A stretch of 64,000 bases of DNA, taken from the NCBI RefSeq assembly GCF_004363725.1, contig NZ_SNZF01000001.1, forward strand, positions 210,234 to 274,233, written 5' to 3'. The notes under the pieces were generated by a model. The model saw only the letters and a list, made by a program, of their open reading frames with translations, made no database searches and was not told the origin of the DNA. This DNA comes from Aquamicrobium defluvii (GTDB lineage: Bacteria > Pseudomonadota > Alphaproteobacteria > Rhizobiales > Rhizobiaceae). This document shows, one piece after another, positions 1-7,794 of the stretch. How positions within the stretch are numbered: position 1 is the stretch's first letter; every line of letters begins with the position of its first letter. The position numbers and the translations under genes were made by a program.

Positions 1-351
1 ACCGTTGACGAGCACGCGCGAGATCTTCGTGCAGTCCATGCCTGAAAGGTCGAAGCGTGTTACCTTGGTCTTGCCGGCCGGCAGTTCCTTGAAGTCGAGG
101 ACCGTCATGCGGTCCACGACGCCCGAATCATCGAACAGGGCGATCTCGTAAGATGCCTTGGTGAGGTCCGAGCCGAGGCCGTTGTTGACCACGAATGTCA
201 GCCTGCAACCTTTGTCGGACGGCTGGGCCGCGTTGAGTTCGAGCGAAAGCGCGGAAGTTTGTTCAGGCGCGGCGTCCTGCGCAAAGCTCGGGGAAGCCAC
301 AAGGCCGGCGAATGCCAGCATCGCGATCTGGAAAAGTGCAGGGCGTTTCAC
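1..351 (-). CDS. Exported hypothetical protein, cut by window edge
   Basis: The minus-strand frame is open from position 1 up to a GTG at 351 (117 codons visible), so the C-terminus lies outside the window. The visible N-terminus is a clear Sec signal peptide: a short basic start (MKRP), a hydrophobic core and an AFA/SFAQD-type cleavage region around residue 24. The mature part has two cysteines and a beta-rich look, with no catalytic motif that I recognise. GTG 351 is preferred over ATG 381 because AAAGGTG lies about 8 nt before it and it gives a proper signal peptide. It is divergent from hemP. In related bacteria such an exported protein often precedes exbB-exbD-tonB genes, so a link to energised haem uptake is a contextual guess only. 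Confidence 0.7.
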   Translation of the reverse strand, partial: MKRPALFQIAMLAFAGLVASPSFAQDAAPEQTSALSLELNAAQPSDKGCRLTFVVNNGLGSDLTKASYEIALFDDSGVVDRMTVLDFKELPAGKTKVTRFDLSGMDCTKISRVLVNG

Positions 352-783
352 TTCGTCGTCACCTTTCTTGCCGTTCAGCATGCAGTTTGACCAGCACGCT
401 GGCCGCGTTTCGCCGGATACCGGACCGGAATTGAAAACTTGAACCGCTCTGGCATGTTATAAGTCCTGCATGCTCGCATGGCGATTGTCGAGAGCCCAAA
501 TTCGGCTGTGTTGTCAAAAAAGTCGGATGACGGCGGTGCCTCGCTACCCTTGCCGCCGATCGGCGGGCTGGCCGTCCCGATGACGGCAGTCGCGGCGGAG
601 ATATTCCCTGTGGGTGAAAATCCGCACGGCAGCTTTCATCCGCTGCTTTTTTGTTCTGGCGCCGACCTTTAATGTTGACTAATTTGGTCCGGTATTGCAG
701 TGGTTATAAAACATGATCATTGCAGTCAAGAAATGGTCATGTCGAGCTAGCCCCTAGCCATCCAACGAGAGGGACCGAGACCG
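352..783. other. Divergent intergenic region before hemP
   Basis: These 432 bases separate the exported-protein gene from hemP and must hold both promoters. I see no convincing gene: a 64-codon open frame at 478-672 lacks a ribosome binding site and any family resemblance. The AT-rich part at about 660-730 carries two TGA-N9-TCA type elements (one perfect, one with a single mismatch), consistent with iron control. No clear -35/-10 pair with normal spacing was found. Confidence 0.6.
714..728. promoter_or_regulatory. Candidate RirA operator (IRO-type TGA-N9-TCA)
   Basis: Bases 714-716 are TGA and 726-728 are TCA with exactly nine bases between, the core described for rhizobial iron-responsive operators bound by RirA. 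It lies 55 bases before the hemP start codon and just after an AT-rich TATAAA (705-710). A second, one-mismatch copy (TGA-N9-TCC) sits at 676-690. The match is short, so chance occurrence is possible; the location before a haem-uptake operon raises its likelihood. Confidence 0.5.
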
Positions 784-993
784 ATGACTGCGCACACTCC
801 CGACGACTTCCGCTATCGCATCCGCCGCGCGGACCAGCCTGTTCCGGTGCGGGTCGAGCGCACGCCATTTTCCGTCAGGACGCTTTCTTCCAACAGCCTG
901 TTCCAGGGCGAGCACGAGATCGGCATCGAGCATCACGGTGCGCTCTACCGGCTCAAGATCACCCGTCAGGGCAAGCTGATCCTGAACAAGTAA
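784..993 (+). CDS. hemP: Haem uptake protein HemP/HmuP
   Basis: A 69-residue protein of the HemP family. The C-terminal signature is intact: SNSLFQGEHEI, then IEHHGALYRL and ending KLILNK. In Sinorhizobium and Bradyrhizobium the homologue HmuP is a small activator needed for expression of the outer-membrane haem receptor, so this is more likely a regulator than a transporter part. It leads the hmuSTUV genes with 25 bases to hmuS, and follows a candidate RirA operator. The start ATG follows a purine-rich GAGAGGGACCGAG stretch. No receptor gene (hmuR/bhuA) is visible in the window. Confidence 0.92.
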   Translation: MTAHTPDDFRYRIRRADQPVPVRVERTPFSVRTLSSNSLFQGEHEIGIEHHGALYRLKITRQGKLILNK

Positions 994-1018
994 GCGTCGC
1001 CTTTCAACAGGTGGAGCC

Positions 1019-2080
1019 ATGGACCAGCGCGTAAAGCCGAGCCCGTTCGAGATCAGGCGGGCCCGGACCGAAAATCCCAGGATGCGCGAGCGCGATCTGT
1101 CGGCGCAGCTCGGCATATCGGAGGCCGAGCTTCTGGCGGCGCATTGCGGCCATGAGGTCGTGCGCATCGATACCCGGGTCGCGGCCGTTCTCAGCGGTCT
1201 GCGCGGGGTGGGCGAAGTGATGGCGCTGACCCGCAACGAGAGCGCCGTGCACGAGAAGATCGGCGTCTATGACAAGATTTCGGCTGGCGAGCACAATGCG
1301 CTCGTGCTCGGCCGCGACATCGACCTGCGCATTTTCCCAAAGGCGTGGGCGCATGGATTTGCGGTGGAAAAGCGCACTGGCGACGACCTGCGCCACAGCC
1401 TGCAGTTCTTCGACCGGGCAGGCCATGCGGTGCACAAGATCCATCTGCGCAACGCCTCCAATCTTTATGCCTTTCACAAGCTGGTCGAGGAATTGCGCAG
1501 CGCCGATCAGGGTCTTCATATCGACATCGATCCGGCTTCCGAACCTGATTCTGCGTCTTTCGAGGGAGCGTCGGTCGATGTCGAGGACCTGCGCGAGCGC
1601 TGGGGTGCGCTCATGGATGTGCATCAGTTCTTCGGAATGCTGCGTGCGCTGAAGATCGGCCGCCTTCAGGCCATGCGCATGGTCGGCCCGGAATACGCGT
1701 GGAGGGTCGACGAGGATGCGGTTGCCGCCCTGATGCACCATGCTGCGGCCGAAGGCTTGCCGATCATGTGTTTCGTCGGCAATCACGGCTGCATCCAGAT
1801 ACATACGGGTCCGATCAGCTCGGTGAAGCCGATGGGGCCGTGGCTGAACGTCCTCGACGAGACGTTCCACCTGCATTTGCGCCTCGACCATATCGCCGAG
1901 GTGTGGGGTGTTCGCAAACCGACGCGAGATGGGTTTGTGACGTCGATAGAAGCCTACGATTCCCGGGGCAGGATGATTATCCAGTTTTTCGGTGAGCGCC
2001 ATGAGGGCGAAATGGAGCGTGACGACTGGCGCTTCCTTGCCGAAAATCTTCCCAAGGTGCCGGTTTCGCTTCCGGCTTGA
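1019..2080 (+). CDS. hmuS: Haemin-degrading factor HmuS
   Basis: A 353-residue cytoplasmic protein of the HemS/ChuS/HmuS family, which binds haem delivered by the ABC importer and, in several members, opens the porphyrin ring to release iron. The length fits the family (about 340-355), and two structurally related halves are expected: about residues 20-170 (motif RDIDLRIFPKAW) and 190-345 (motif IHTGPISSVKPMGPWLNVLD). The ATG at 1019 follows GGTGGAG. The gene is second in the hem/hmu operon, with hmuT starting 10 bases after its stop. Confidence 0.95.
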   Translation: MDQRVKPSPFEIRRARTENPRMRERDLSAQLGISEAELLAAHCGHEVVRIDTRVAAVLSGLRGVGEVMALTRNESAVHEKIGVYDKISAGEHNALVLGRDIDLRIFPKAWAHGFAVEKRTGDDLRHSLQFFDRAGHAVHKIHLRNASNLYAFHKLVEELRSADQGLHIDIDPASEPDSASFEGASVDVEDLRERWGALMDVHQFFGMLRALKIGRLQAMRMVGPEYAWRVDEDAVAALMHHAAAEGLPIMCFVGNHGCIQIHTGPISSVKPMGPWLNVLDETFHLHLRLDHIAEVWGVRKPTRDGFVTSIEAYDSRGRMIIQFFGERHEGEMERDDWRFLAENLPKVPVSLPA

Positions 2081-2090
2081 AGGTGCTGCA

Positions 2091-2984
2091 ATGACAATTC
2101 TCTCCCGTTTCGCATCGCGCGCTGCCGTGATGTTGTGCCTGGCCGTGGCCACGCCGTTTTCCGCTCAGGCCGATGAGGCGATTGGGAAATTCGACGATCC
2201 TTCGCGGATCGTGGCCATTGGCGGCTCGATCACCGAGATCGTTTTCGCGCTGGGGGAAGGTGACCGCCTCATCGCGCGCGATACCACGAGCGTGTTTCCG
2301 CCCGAGGCGATGGCGCTTCCCGATGTCGGCTACATGCGCCAGCTTTCGCCGGAAGGTGTGCTTTCGGTAAGCCCGGGCGGCATTCTGGCCCTCGAAGGAA
2401 GCGGTCCGAAGGAAACCATCGATGTCCTGAAGAAGGCAAGCGTGCCTTATATAGAGGTGGCGGAACGCTTCGATCATCAAGGCATCCTCGCGAAGATCCG
2501 TGCTGTCGGCACGGCGCTTGGCGTCGAGCAGAAGGCGGATGTTCTGGCAAAGGAGATCGATGCGAAGCTCAGGGCCGCCGAAGAGCGTACGAAGGACGTG
2601 AAGGAACACAAGCGCGTCCTCTTCATCCTGTCGATGCAGGGCGGCAAGGTCATGGCTTCCGGGGCCGATACGGCTGCCAACGGCATCATCGCCCTCGCTG
2701 GCGCGGTGAACGCCATAGAGGGATATTCTGGCTACAAGCAGCTCACGGAAGAGGCGATCGTCGAGGCGCGTCCCGACGTCATCCTGATGATGAGCCGGGC
2801 AGGCGAGCATACTGCGAACGACGACGAAATCCTAAATAATCCGGCCATCGCGAGCACGCCTGCCGGAAAGGCCGGCAAGATCATGCGCATGGATGGCGCC
2901 TACATGCTCGGTTTCGGTCCACGCACCGCCGACGCTGTTCGTGACGTTGCGGTGGCACTCTATGGCGACCAGATCGCCGACTGA
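2091..2984 (+). CDS. hmuT: Periplasmic haem-binding protein HmuT
   Basis: A 297-residue substrate-binding protein of the haem ABC importer. The N-terminus is a signal peptide (hydrophobic core, cleavage near ATPFSAQADE, residues 16-25). The rest is the two-lobed BtuF/HmuT fold, with typical pieces IVAIGGSITEIVFALG and VSPGGILALEGSGP. The start at 2091 is chosen over an upstream in-frame extension because AAGGTG lies 5 bases before it and because the signal peptide begins there. The gene sits 10 bases after hmuS and 12 before hmuU, so it is co-transcribed. It receives haem from an outer-membrane receptor encoded elsewhere. Confidence 0.94.
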   Translation: MTILSRFASRAAVMLCLAVATPFSAQADEAIGKFDDPSRIVAIGGSITEIVFALGEGDRLIARDTTSVFPPEAMALPDVGYMRQLSPEGVLSVSPGGILALEGSGPKETIDVLKKASVPYIEVAERFDHQGILAKIRAVGTALGVEQKADVLAKEIDAKLRAAEERTKDVKEHKRVLFILSMQGGKVMASGADTAANGIIALAGAVNAIEGYSGYKQLTEEAIVEARPDVILMMSRAGEHTANDDEILNNPAIASTPAGKAGKIMRMDGAYMLGFGPRTADAVRDVAVALYGDQIAD

Positions 2985-2996
2985 ACGCGCACCCGA

Positions 2997-4097
2997 ATGA
3001 CGAACCACATTGCCGCCCGAAGAAGCTCCGGCCTCAGAAACGCTGTTGCCGCCGGTGACCGCTCGGCGCTCGCCCGGCTGGTCATCGTCATACTGGCTGT
3101 CCTGCTTGGCCTGACCATGCTGTTCAGCCTTGCATCCGGGGCCTCCGACGCGTCGGCCATCTCGGTTGCGCGGGGCTGGCTTTCCGGTGCCGGCGAAGAC
3201 GCGCTGAGGGTGCGCGACCGTATCATCATCAACGACATACGCCTGCCGCGGGTTATGCTGGGCGCTCTTGTCGGCGCTTCGCTGGCCGTTTCCGGCGCGG
3301 TGATGCAGGGCCTGTTCCGCAATCCGCTGGCCGATCCCGGCCTGATCGGCGTTTCGGCCGGCGCCGGTCTCGGCGCGGTGCTGATCATTGTTCTCGGCGG
3401 CACCGTACTGGCGCCGCTGACAACGGCGCTGGGTACGTTTTCGTTGCCGGTCGGTGCGTTTCTGGGCGGTCTTGCTGCAACGCTCGTGCTCTACAAGGTG
3501 GCGACGCGTCAGGGGCGCACGTCAGTCGCCACCATGCTTCTGGCGGGTATTGCGCTTGCCGCGCTTGCGGGTGCCGTCACCGGCATTCTGGTGTTCGTGA
3601 CCGACGACCGGCAATTGCGGGACCTGACATTCTGGCAGCTTGGCTCGCTGGCGGGCGCCACCTGGCTCAAGATCGGCGCGGTGGCGCCGATCATGGTTCT
3701 TGCCATGGCCGCAACGCCTTTTCTGGCGCGTGGCCTGAATGCGCTGGCGCTGGGCGAGGCGACGGCTACCCACCTTGGCATCCCGGTGCAGAGGCTGAAA
3801 TATATCGCCATCGTCAGCGTGGCGGCATCGGTCGGCTCCTCCGTGGCGGTCAGCGGCGGCATCGGCTTCGTCGGCATCGTGGTGCCGCATCTGTTGCGGC
3901 TGGCCATGGGGCCAGACAACCGCTATCTGCTGCCGGCCTCGGCGCTGCTGGGCGCCTCGCTGCTTTTGCTGGGGGACGCCGTGGCACGCACCATCGTGGC
4001 GCCCGCAGAACTGCCGATCGGGATCGTCACGGCCATTGCCGGTGCGCCTTTCTTCCTGTGGATATTGCTGCGCAAGCGCGGCGTCATCGATCTGTGA
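2997..4097 (+). CDS. hmuU: Haem ABC transporter permease HmuU
   Basis: A 366-residue FecCD/BtuC-family permease, with about ten membrane helices expected for the family. The family hallmark RNPLADPGLIGVSAGAGLG lies near residue 110, and the ATPase-contacting loop GLNALALGEATATHLG near 250. An unusually basic N-terminal tail of about 30 residues precedes the first helix. The ATG at 2997 is used; the ORF ends 7 bases before hmuV. With HmuV it forms the inner-membrane channel that moves haem from HmuT into the cytoplasm. Confidence 0.94.
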   Translation: MTNHIAARRSSGLRNAVAAGDRSALARLVIVILAVLLGLTMLFSLASGASDASAISVARGWLSGAGEDALRVRDRIIINDIRLPRVMLGALVGASLAVSGAVMQGLFRNPLADPGLIGVSAGAGLGAVLIIVLGGTVLAPLTTALGTFSLPVGAFLGGLAATLVLYKVATRQGRTSVATMLLAGIALAALAGAVTGILVFVTDDRQLRDLTFWQLGSLAGATWLKIGAVAPIMVLAMAATPFLARGLNALALGEATATHLGIPVQRLKYIAIVSVAASVGSSVAVSGGIGFVGIVVPHLLRLAMGPDNRYLLPASALLGASLLLLGDAVARTIVAPAELPIGIVTAIAGAPFFLWILLRKRGVIDL

Positions 4098-4104
4098 GGC
4101 CGTC

Positions 4105-4893
4105 ATGATCGAAGCGCAGGGCATTTCCGTTCATATCGGCACGAAACGCATCGTCCATGGTGTCGACTTCTCTGCCGGGCCCGGCGAACTCGCCACCATC
4201 GTCGGCCCGAACGGCTCGGGCAAGACCACGATGCTGAAGGCTTTATGCGGGGAGCTTTCCCATTCCGGCCGCGTCACATTCAATGGCCGTGATCTGAAGT
4301 CCCTCAAGCCCGCGGAAGCTGCGGCCATCCGTGCCGTGCTGCCGCAGGCGACGATGCTGTCGTTTCCCTTCACGGTCCGCGAAATCGTCAAGATGGGACT
4401 CATCGGAGGGCGATCCGGGGTGATCGGGCCGGAAGCGGATCTTCTGCCCGAGCGGGCTCTGGCGCGCGTCGATCTGGACGGTTTCGCCGGCCGCTTCTAC
4501 CAGGAACTCTCCGGCGGAGAGCAGCAGCGCGTGCAGCTTGCACGGGTGCTGTGCCAGGTGTGGATGCCGGTTCTGGATGGGCGGCCGCGTTACCTGTTCC
4601 TCGATGAGCCGGTTTCCAGTCTCGATATCAAGCACCAGCTCATCATCATGGACATTGCACGCGATTTCGCGCGCGCCGGAGGCGGGGTGGTCGCCATATT
4701 GCACGACCTCAATCTGGCTGCGATGTATGGGGACCGCATTCATGTCATGCATCGGGGCACTCTGGATACGGTGGGTGCTCCGAAGGACGTGCTCAGCGAT
4801 GCGTTGATCGAGCGCGTTTTCGGCTGCAAGTTGCGCGTCGGTGCCGTGCCCGCCGGCAATACGCCGTTCGTTCTGCCGCAATCTGCGATCTGA
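4105..4893 (+). CDS. hmuV: Haem ABC transporter ATPase HmuV
   Basis: A 262-residue ATPase. It shows Walker A GPNGSGKT (34-41), signature LSGGEQ (135-140) and Walker B YLFLDEP (163-169), with the insertion VWMPVLDGRPR just before Walker B that is characteristic of HmuV. The start at 4105 (MIEAQGISV) is preferred over an upstream extension that would overlap hmuU. It powers haem import with HmuU and is the last gene of the plus-strand operon; a GC hairpin follows at 4901-4921. Confidence 0.95.
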   Translation: MIEAQGISVHIGTKRIVHGVDFSAGPGELATIVGPNGSGKTTMLKALCGELSHSGRVTFNGRDLKSLKPAEAAAIRAVLPQATMLSFPFTVREIVKMGLIGGRSGVIGPEADLLPERALARVDLDGFAGRFYQELSGGEQQRVQLARVLCQVWMPVLDGRPRYLFLDEPVSSLDIKHQLIIMDIARDFARAGGGVVAILHDLNLAAMYGDRIHVMHRGTLDTVGAPKDVLSDALIERVFGCKLRVGAVPAGNTPFVLPQSAI

Positions 4894-4900
4894 AACGAGA

Positions 4901-4921
4901 ACGGCCAGCAAGGCCGGCCGT
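4901..4921 (+). terminator. Weak hairpin between hmuV and rirA
   Basis: ACGGCC (4901-4906) pairs with GGCCGT (4916-4921), followed by the T-rich GATTTTATTT. It lies in the 65-base gap between convergent hmuV and rirA. The loop contains further GGCC repeats, so alternative pairing is possible and the U-tract is interrupted; it is a likely but not strong terminator. Confidence 0.4.
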
Positions 4922-4958
4922 CGATGATTTTATTTGCAGGACCCGGCCTGCCGCCGGA

Positions 4959-5456
4959 TCAGGCCGCGGGCGCCCTGTGCTCGACCGCGACCTTGCGCAC
5001 GCCGACTTTGCGGGGCGCAATGTTGTCGATGCCGAGCGCCTCGCGCATATTGGGGCGGGCAGCGACCAGATCGGCGATTGTGTGCTTTTCCAGAACGGCG
5101 AAGAAAGCGCCAAGAGCCTCCCGCAGCGCAGAGTTGAGCCCGCAGCTGTCGATGAGGGGGCAATCGGCGGTATCGCTATCGAAGCATTCGGCCATCGAGA
5201 AATTGTCTTCCGTGACGCGGACGACCTCGAACAGGGTGATCTCCTCGGCCGGCTTGCCGAGACGAACGCCGCCGTTGCGGCCCCGCACGGTTTCCACCAG
5301 CCCGTTCTCGACGAGCGGCTGGAGGATCTTGAAGAGGAAGAGTTCCGAGACCGTATAGGCTGCGGCGATCTCGGGGATACGGCTCAGCTGGCCGTCATTT
5401 GTCGCGCAATACATCAGGATACGTATGGCGTAATTGGTCTGGCGCGTGAGTCGCAT
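4959..5456 (-). CDS. rirA: Iron-responsive repressor RirA (Rrf2 family)
   Basis: A 165-residue Rrf2-family protein with an N-terminal winged helix (about residues 1-75) and cysteines at 91, 99 and 105 in CFDSDTADCPLIDSC. These are the ligand positions of the iron-sulphur cluster described for RirA of Rhizobium. RirA with its cluster represses iron-uptake genes when iron is plentiful. It is convergent with the haem-uptake operon, one of its expected targets. Its upstream region carries an Irr-box-like palindrome and a TGA-N9-TCA site, which suggests control by Irr and possibly by itself. Confidence 0.95.
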   Translation of the reverse strand: MRLTRQTNYAIRILMYCATNDGQLSRIPEIAAAYTVSELFLFKILQPLVENGLVETVRGRNGGVRLGKPAEEITLFEVVRVTEDNFSMAECFDSDTADCPLIDSCGLNSALREALGAFFAVLEKHTIADLVAARPNMREALGIDNIAPRKVGVRKVAVEHRAPAA

Positions 5457-5500
5457 GATTCATCCTCGCAGGAAGCAGTGCGTTATATATGACCTATACC

Positions 5501-5516
5501 TTGGAATAATTCTAGA
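5501..5516 (-). promoter_or_regulatory. Candidate Irr box (ICE motif) before rirA
   Basis: Read on the minus strand the site is TCTAGAATTATTCCAA, an imperfect palindrome TAGAA-N3-TTCCA. It closely resembles the rhizobial iron-control element TTTAGAA-N3-TTCTAAA bound by Irr. It lies 45-60 bases before the rirA start, where it would overlap promoter elements. In Agrobacterium, Irr represses rirA at low iron, which agrees with this placement. The call is by pattern only. Confidence 0.55.
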
Positions 5517-5534
5517 CAAGCCCGCTAAAAATTA

Positions 5535-5549
5535 TGAATTTATTCGTCA
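5535..5549. promoter_or_regulatory. Candidate RirA operator upstream of rirA
   Basis: TGA (5535-5537) and TCA (5547-5549) are separated by exactly nine bases, matching the IRO core. It is about 20 bases upstream of the Irr-box-like element in the rirA/GNAT intergenic region, and so could serve either gene. The short motif makes chance a real alternative. Confidence 0.4.
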
Positions 5550-5773
5550 CCTTTATGGACGCAGTTTTATGGCGTCAAACGTGGCAATGCACGCTTTGTC
5601 GCCGGGCAGGGCGTTCAAAGTGCGGAAGCGGCGCTGCAAGCCATCCGATTTCGCATGGCAGCCTCCCGTTCCTGGTGGTTTGCGATGGGCCGCAACCACT
5701 TGATAATTATGCTGCATTGCACAATATTAGGCGCGTCGGAAGCGACTCAGGGAGGAACCCAGAGGAGTGCGAC

Positions 5774-6328
5774 ATGGAGCAGAACTTCAACAGCCCCGCT
5801 CGCCTGACGGGGACCATACGCCAGCTAAGACCCTCGGATTTGCCGAGGTTCCGCGCGCATCTTCTCAGGCTCGATGCTGAAAGCCGGCGTGACCGTTTCA
5901 ACGGCCTTGCCGACGATCGATTCATTTCCGCCTATGCATACCGTTCCTTCGCAGCCGGCACCACGGTGATCGGCTATGTCGAGGGGGACGAGGTGCTGGG
6001 CGCAGCCGAAATTCACGAGCGCGCCGAGGAAAGCCAGCCGACGGCCGAGATCGCCTTCAGCGTCGAACGCCATCTCCAGCATCGCGGGCTCGGCGGCAAG
6101 CTTTTCGAGCGCCTTATCGAGAAGGCAAGGGACTTCGGCTACACCAAGCTGCTGGTCACCACCCACCCGCAGAATGCTGCCATGCGCGCACTTGCGCGGA
6201 GCTACAATGCCAAGCTGGTGTTCGAGGACGGGGAAACGCTCGGCACCATCCATCTCGATCCGCTGATGCCGGTGGGCGTGCTCGCGGCCAGCCATGGGTA
6301 TCAGGGAGCCGTCCTGGAGCCGGCCTGA
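5774..6328 (+). CDS. GNAT-family N-acetyltransferase
   Basis: A 184-residue protein with the GNAT fold: beta-strand IRQLRPSDLPRFRAHLLRLD (about 14-33), the AEIAFSVE strand, and the acetyl-CoA-binding motif QHRGLGGKLFERLIEKA near residue 108. The substrate is unknown. Proteins of this type near rirA have no established link to iron. The start at 5774 gives the normal family length; the frame stays open for 80 codons upstream but that part resembles nothing. A strong bidirectional terminator follows at 6354-6383. Confidence 0.85.
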   Translation: MEQNFNSPARLTGTIRQLRPSDLPRFRAHLLRLDAESRRDRFNGLADDRFISAYAYRSFAAGTTVIGYVEGDEVLGAAEIHERAEESQPTAEIAFSVERHLQHRGLGGKLFERLIEKARDFGYTKLLVTTHPQNAAMRALARSYNAKLVFEDGETLGTIHLDPLMPVGVLAASHGYQGAVLEPA

Positions 6329-6353
6329 AAAGCTACGGAGTTCAGCGTATGAA

Positions 6354-6383
6354 AAAGGCCGCAGCGTTTCCGCTACGGCCTTT
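6354..6383. terminator. Bidirectional intrinsic terminator
   Basis: AAAGGCCG (6354-6361) pairs with CGGCCTTT (6376-6383), and the inner AGCG/CGCT also pair, giving a stem of about 12 bp with one mismatch and a TTTC loop. The A-run on the left and the T-run on the right make it work in both directions, as fits the convergent genes on either side. Confidence 0.85.
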
Positions 6384-6403
6384 CTGTTTACGGGCTCTGC
6401 CGG

Positions 6404-7597
6404 TCAGTTCTGGTTGGCCTTGACCGCGACACCCAGCGTCTTGGTGAGATTGGCCGGGTTGGCCATGGCGTCGGCCATGATCATGGCGAACGGCACGGGC
6501 GAGGCGGGGCTGGCGAGAATTTCCAGGCTGCGCGGATTGTCGAAATACTGGTTCACAGCCGCCGAAGCCTGTGCCGTCAGATCGGGGTTCTGCAACTGGG
6601 CGAGGCCGAACGGAATGATGGCCTTGGCCTGGTTGGCGACATCCTTGCCGGACATGCCCTGCTGCTTTCCGACATATTCGAGAACCTTGTTGGTGAGCGA
6701 ATTGTCGATGAAGCGGACCGATGCGCTGTTGAAGCTGAGCTGCTGCATCAGACCCAGCATGGCCATGCCCTGCGCGGAATTGTCGGCATCTTCGGGCATG
6801 GCGGCCATCTGCTTCTGCAACTCCTGAACGGACTTGATGAACTCGACGGTGTATCCGCCGATGCTGAAGGTCATGCCGAATGTGCCGGCGTCGTCGACCT
6901 TGATGTCGTATTTCGTAATGTCCATCTTGCCATCGGCCAGGTTCCAGCTGCCGTCCATGAGGATGGAGCCCTTGATGTTCTGGTAGCCCAGAGCGTTGAT
7001 GGCATCCTTGTACCTGGGGTCCTCGATCAGCGTGAGATCGCTGGTGAAAGACGGAACGGTGGCTGTCATGGAAACGGGCTTGCCGCCGTCGAACTCGGAC
7101 ATTTCGATCGCGATGCCGGAGGCGGAGAACGCCGTCTTGCCGGCCGATTTGACGGCAAGGTCGTCGAGATTGGCCGCGCGGTAATAAAGCATGCCGCCGA
7201 ACGGGCTGTTGGTGCCGTCGGCAAAGAGAACCACGTCGCGCATGACGAACGGGCTCATTTCGAAGGCGAGTTCTCCCTCGGTCCGGGAATAGGCATTCGT
7301 CGAAACCGTGGCGATCCTGTAGTCGCCGTTCGCCTCGCTTATGCCTTTGAGCGTCACATCGCCGATGTCCATGGGCTGTTCAACGCCGGCCGGCTTGAAC
7401 TTCACGCCCTGAAGCAGCATCGACGAGGTGTCGCCGGAAACGCCCGACCAGTCGATTTCGACGCCCTGCTCGCTGAAGGTCGACTTCAGGCGCGCCGCCA
7501 CGTCATCGATGCTTTGAGCCGATGCGGGACCCATGGCCAGCGCGAACAGGAAGGTAGAAAGTGACAGCCTGTTCCGGTTCTTGCGTTGAAAGCTCAT
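6404..7597 (-). CDS. Exported hypothetical protein, 397 aa
   Basis: I do not recognise a named family with certainty. The protein starts with a signal peptide (MSFQRKNRNR, hydrophobic core, cleavage after GPASAQ). It then runs as repeated beta-strands alternating with phrases such as LQGVKFKPAG, IGDVTLKGISE and MRDVVLFADG, and ends in a helical C-terminal third (about residue 265 on) rich in Q, N and A. This layout resembles periplasmic long beta-structures of the AsmA/DUF945 type, but that is impression only. Two ATGs (7600, 7597) follow GGAG; the second has better spacing. It is monocistronic between a terminator and the divergent parC. Confidence 0.75.
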   Translation of the reverse strand: MSFQRKNRNRLSLSTFLFALAMGPASAQSIDDVAARLKSTFSEQGVEIDWSGVSGDTSSMLLQGVKFKPAGVEQPMDIGDVTLKGISEANGDYRIATVSTNAYSRTEGELAFEMSPFVMRDVVLFADGTNSPFGGMLYYRAANLDDLAVKSAGKTAFSASGIAIEMSEFDGGKPVSMTATVPSFTSDLTLIEDPRYKDAINALGYQNIKGSILMDGSWNLADGKMDITKYDIKVDDAGTFGMTFSIGGYTVEFIKSVQELQKQMAAMPEDADNSAQGMAMLGLMQQLSFNSASVRFIDNSLTNKVLEYVGKQQGMSGKDVANQAKAIIPFGLAQLQNPDLTAQASAAVNQYFDNPRSLEILASPASPVPFAMIMADAMANPANLTKTLGVAVKANQN

Positions 7598-7794
7598 CAT
7601 GGGCTCCAGTGGTATCTTGAGAGAAATATTCCTGCATCTGCCCGCAGCAGCAGGGCATGAGCAAGGCCAATCTTGATCCATTGGTAGAAATTCACGTCAA
7701 AATAGCAGAGACGGTTGCATTTTTCGGTGATCGAAAAGGTCTTGACGCTCCTCTTGCCCTTGCCGCGAATCGGCACCTCGTTTAGTCAACCCCC

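Larger units (their letters stand above)
5457..5773. other. Divergent regulatory region rirA / GNAT gene
   Basis: These 317 bases separate rirA (minus) and the acetyltransferase gene (plus). The first 100 bases are markedly AT-rich for this genome and hold the Irr-box-like and IRO-like elements listed separately. The rest (5550-5770) holds a possible upstream extension of the acetyltransferase frame that has no family resemblance and is not called. AGGGAGGAAC at about 5749-5758 lies roughly 15 bases before the acetyltransferase ATG. Confidence 0.55.

Noticed and set aside
478..672. 64-codon open frame before hemP
   Set aside because: No ribosome binding site and no protein-like features; overlaps the regulatory region.
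5534..5773. 80-codon upstream extension of the GNAT gene
   Set aside because: No family match; it lies in the AT-rich regulatory region, and the normal family length starts at 5774.
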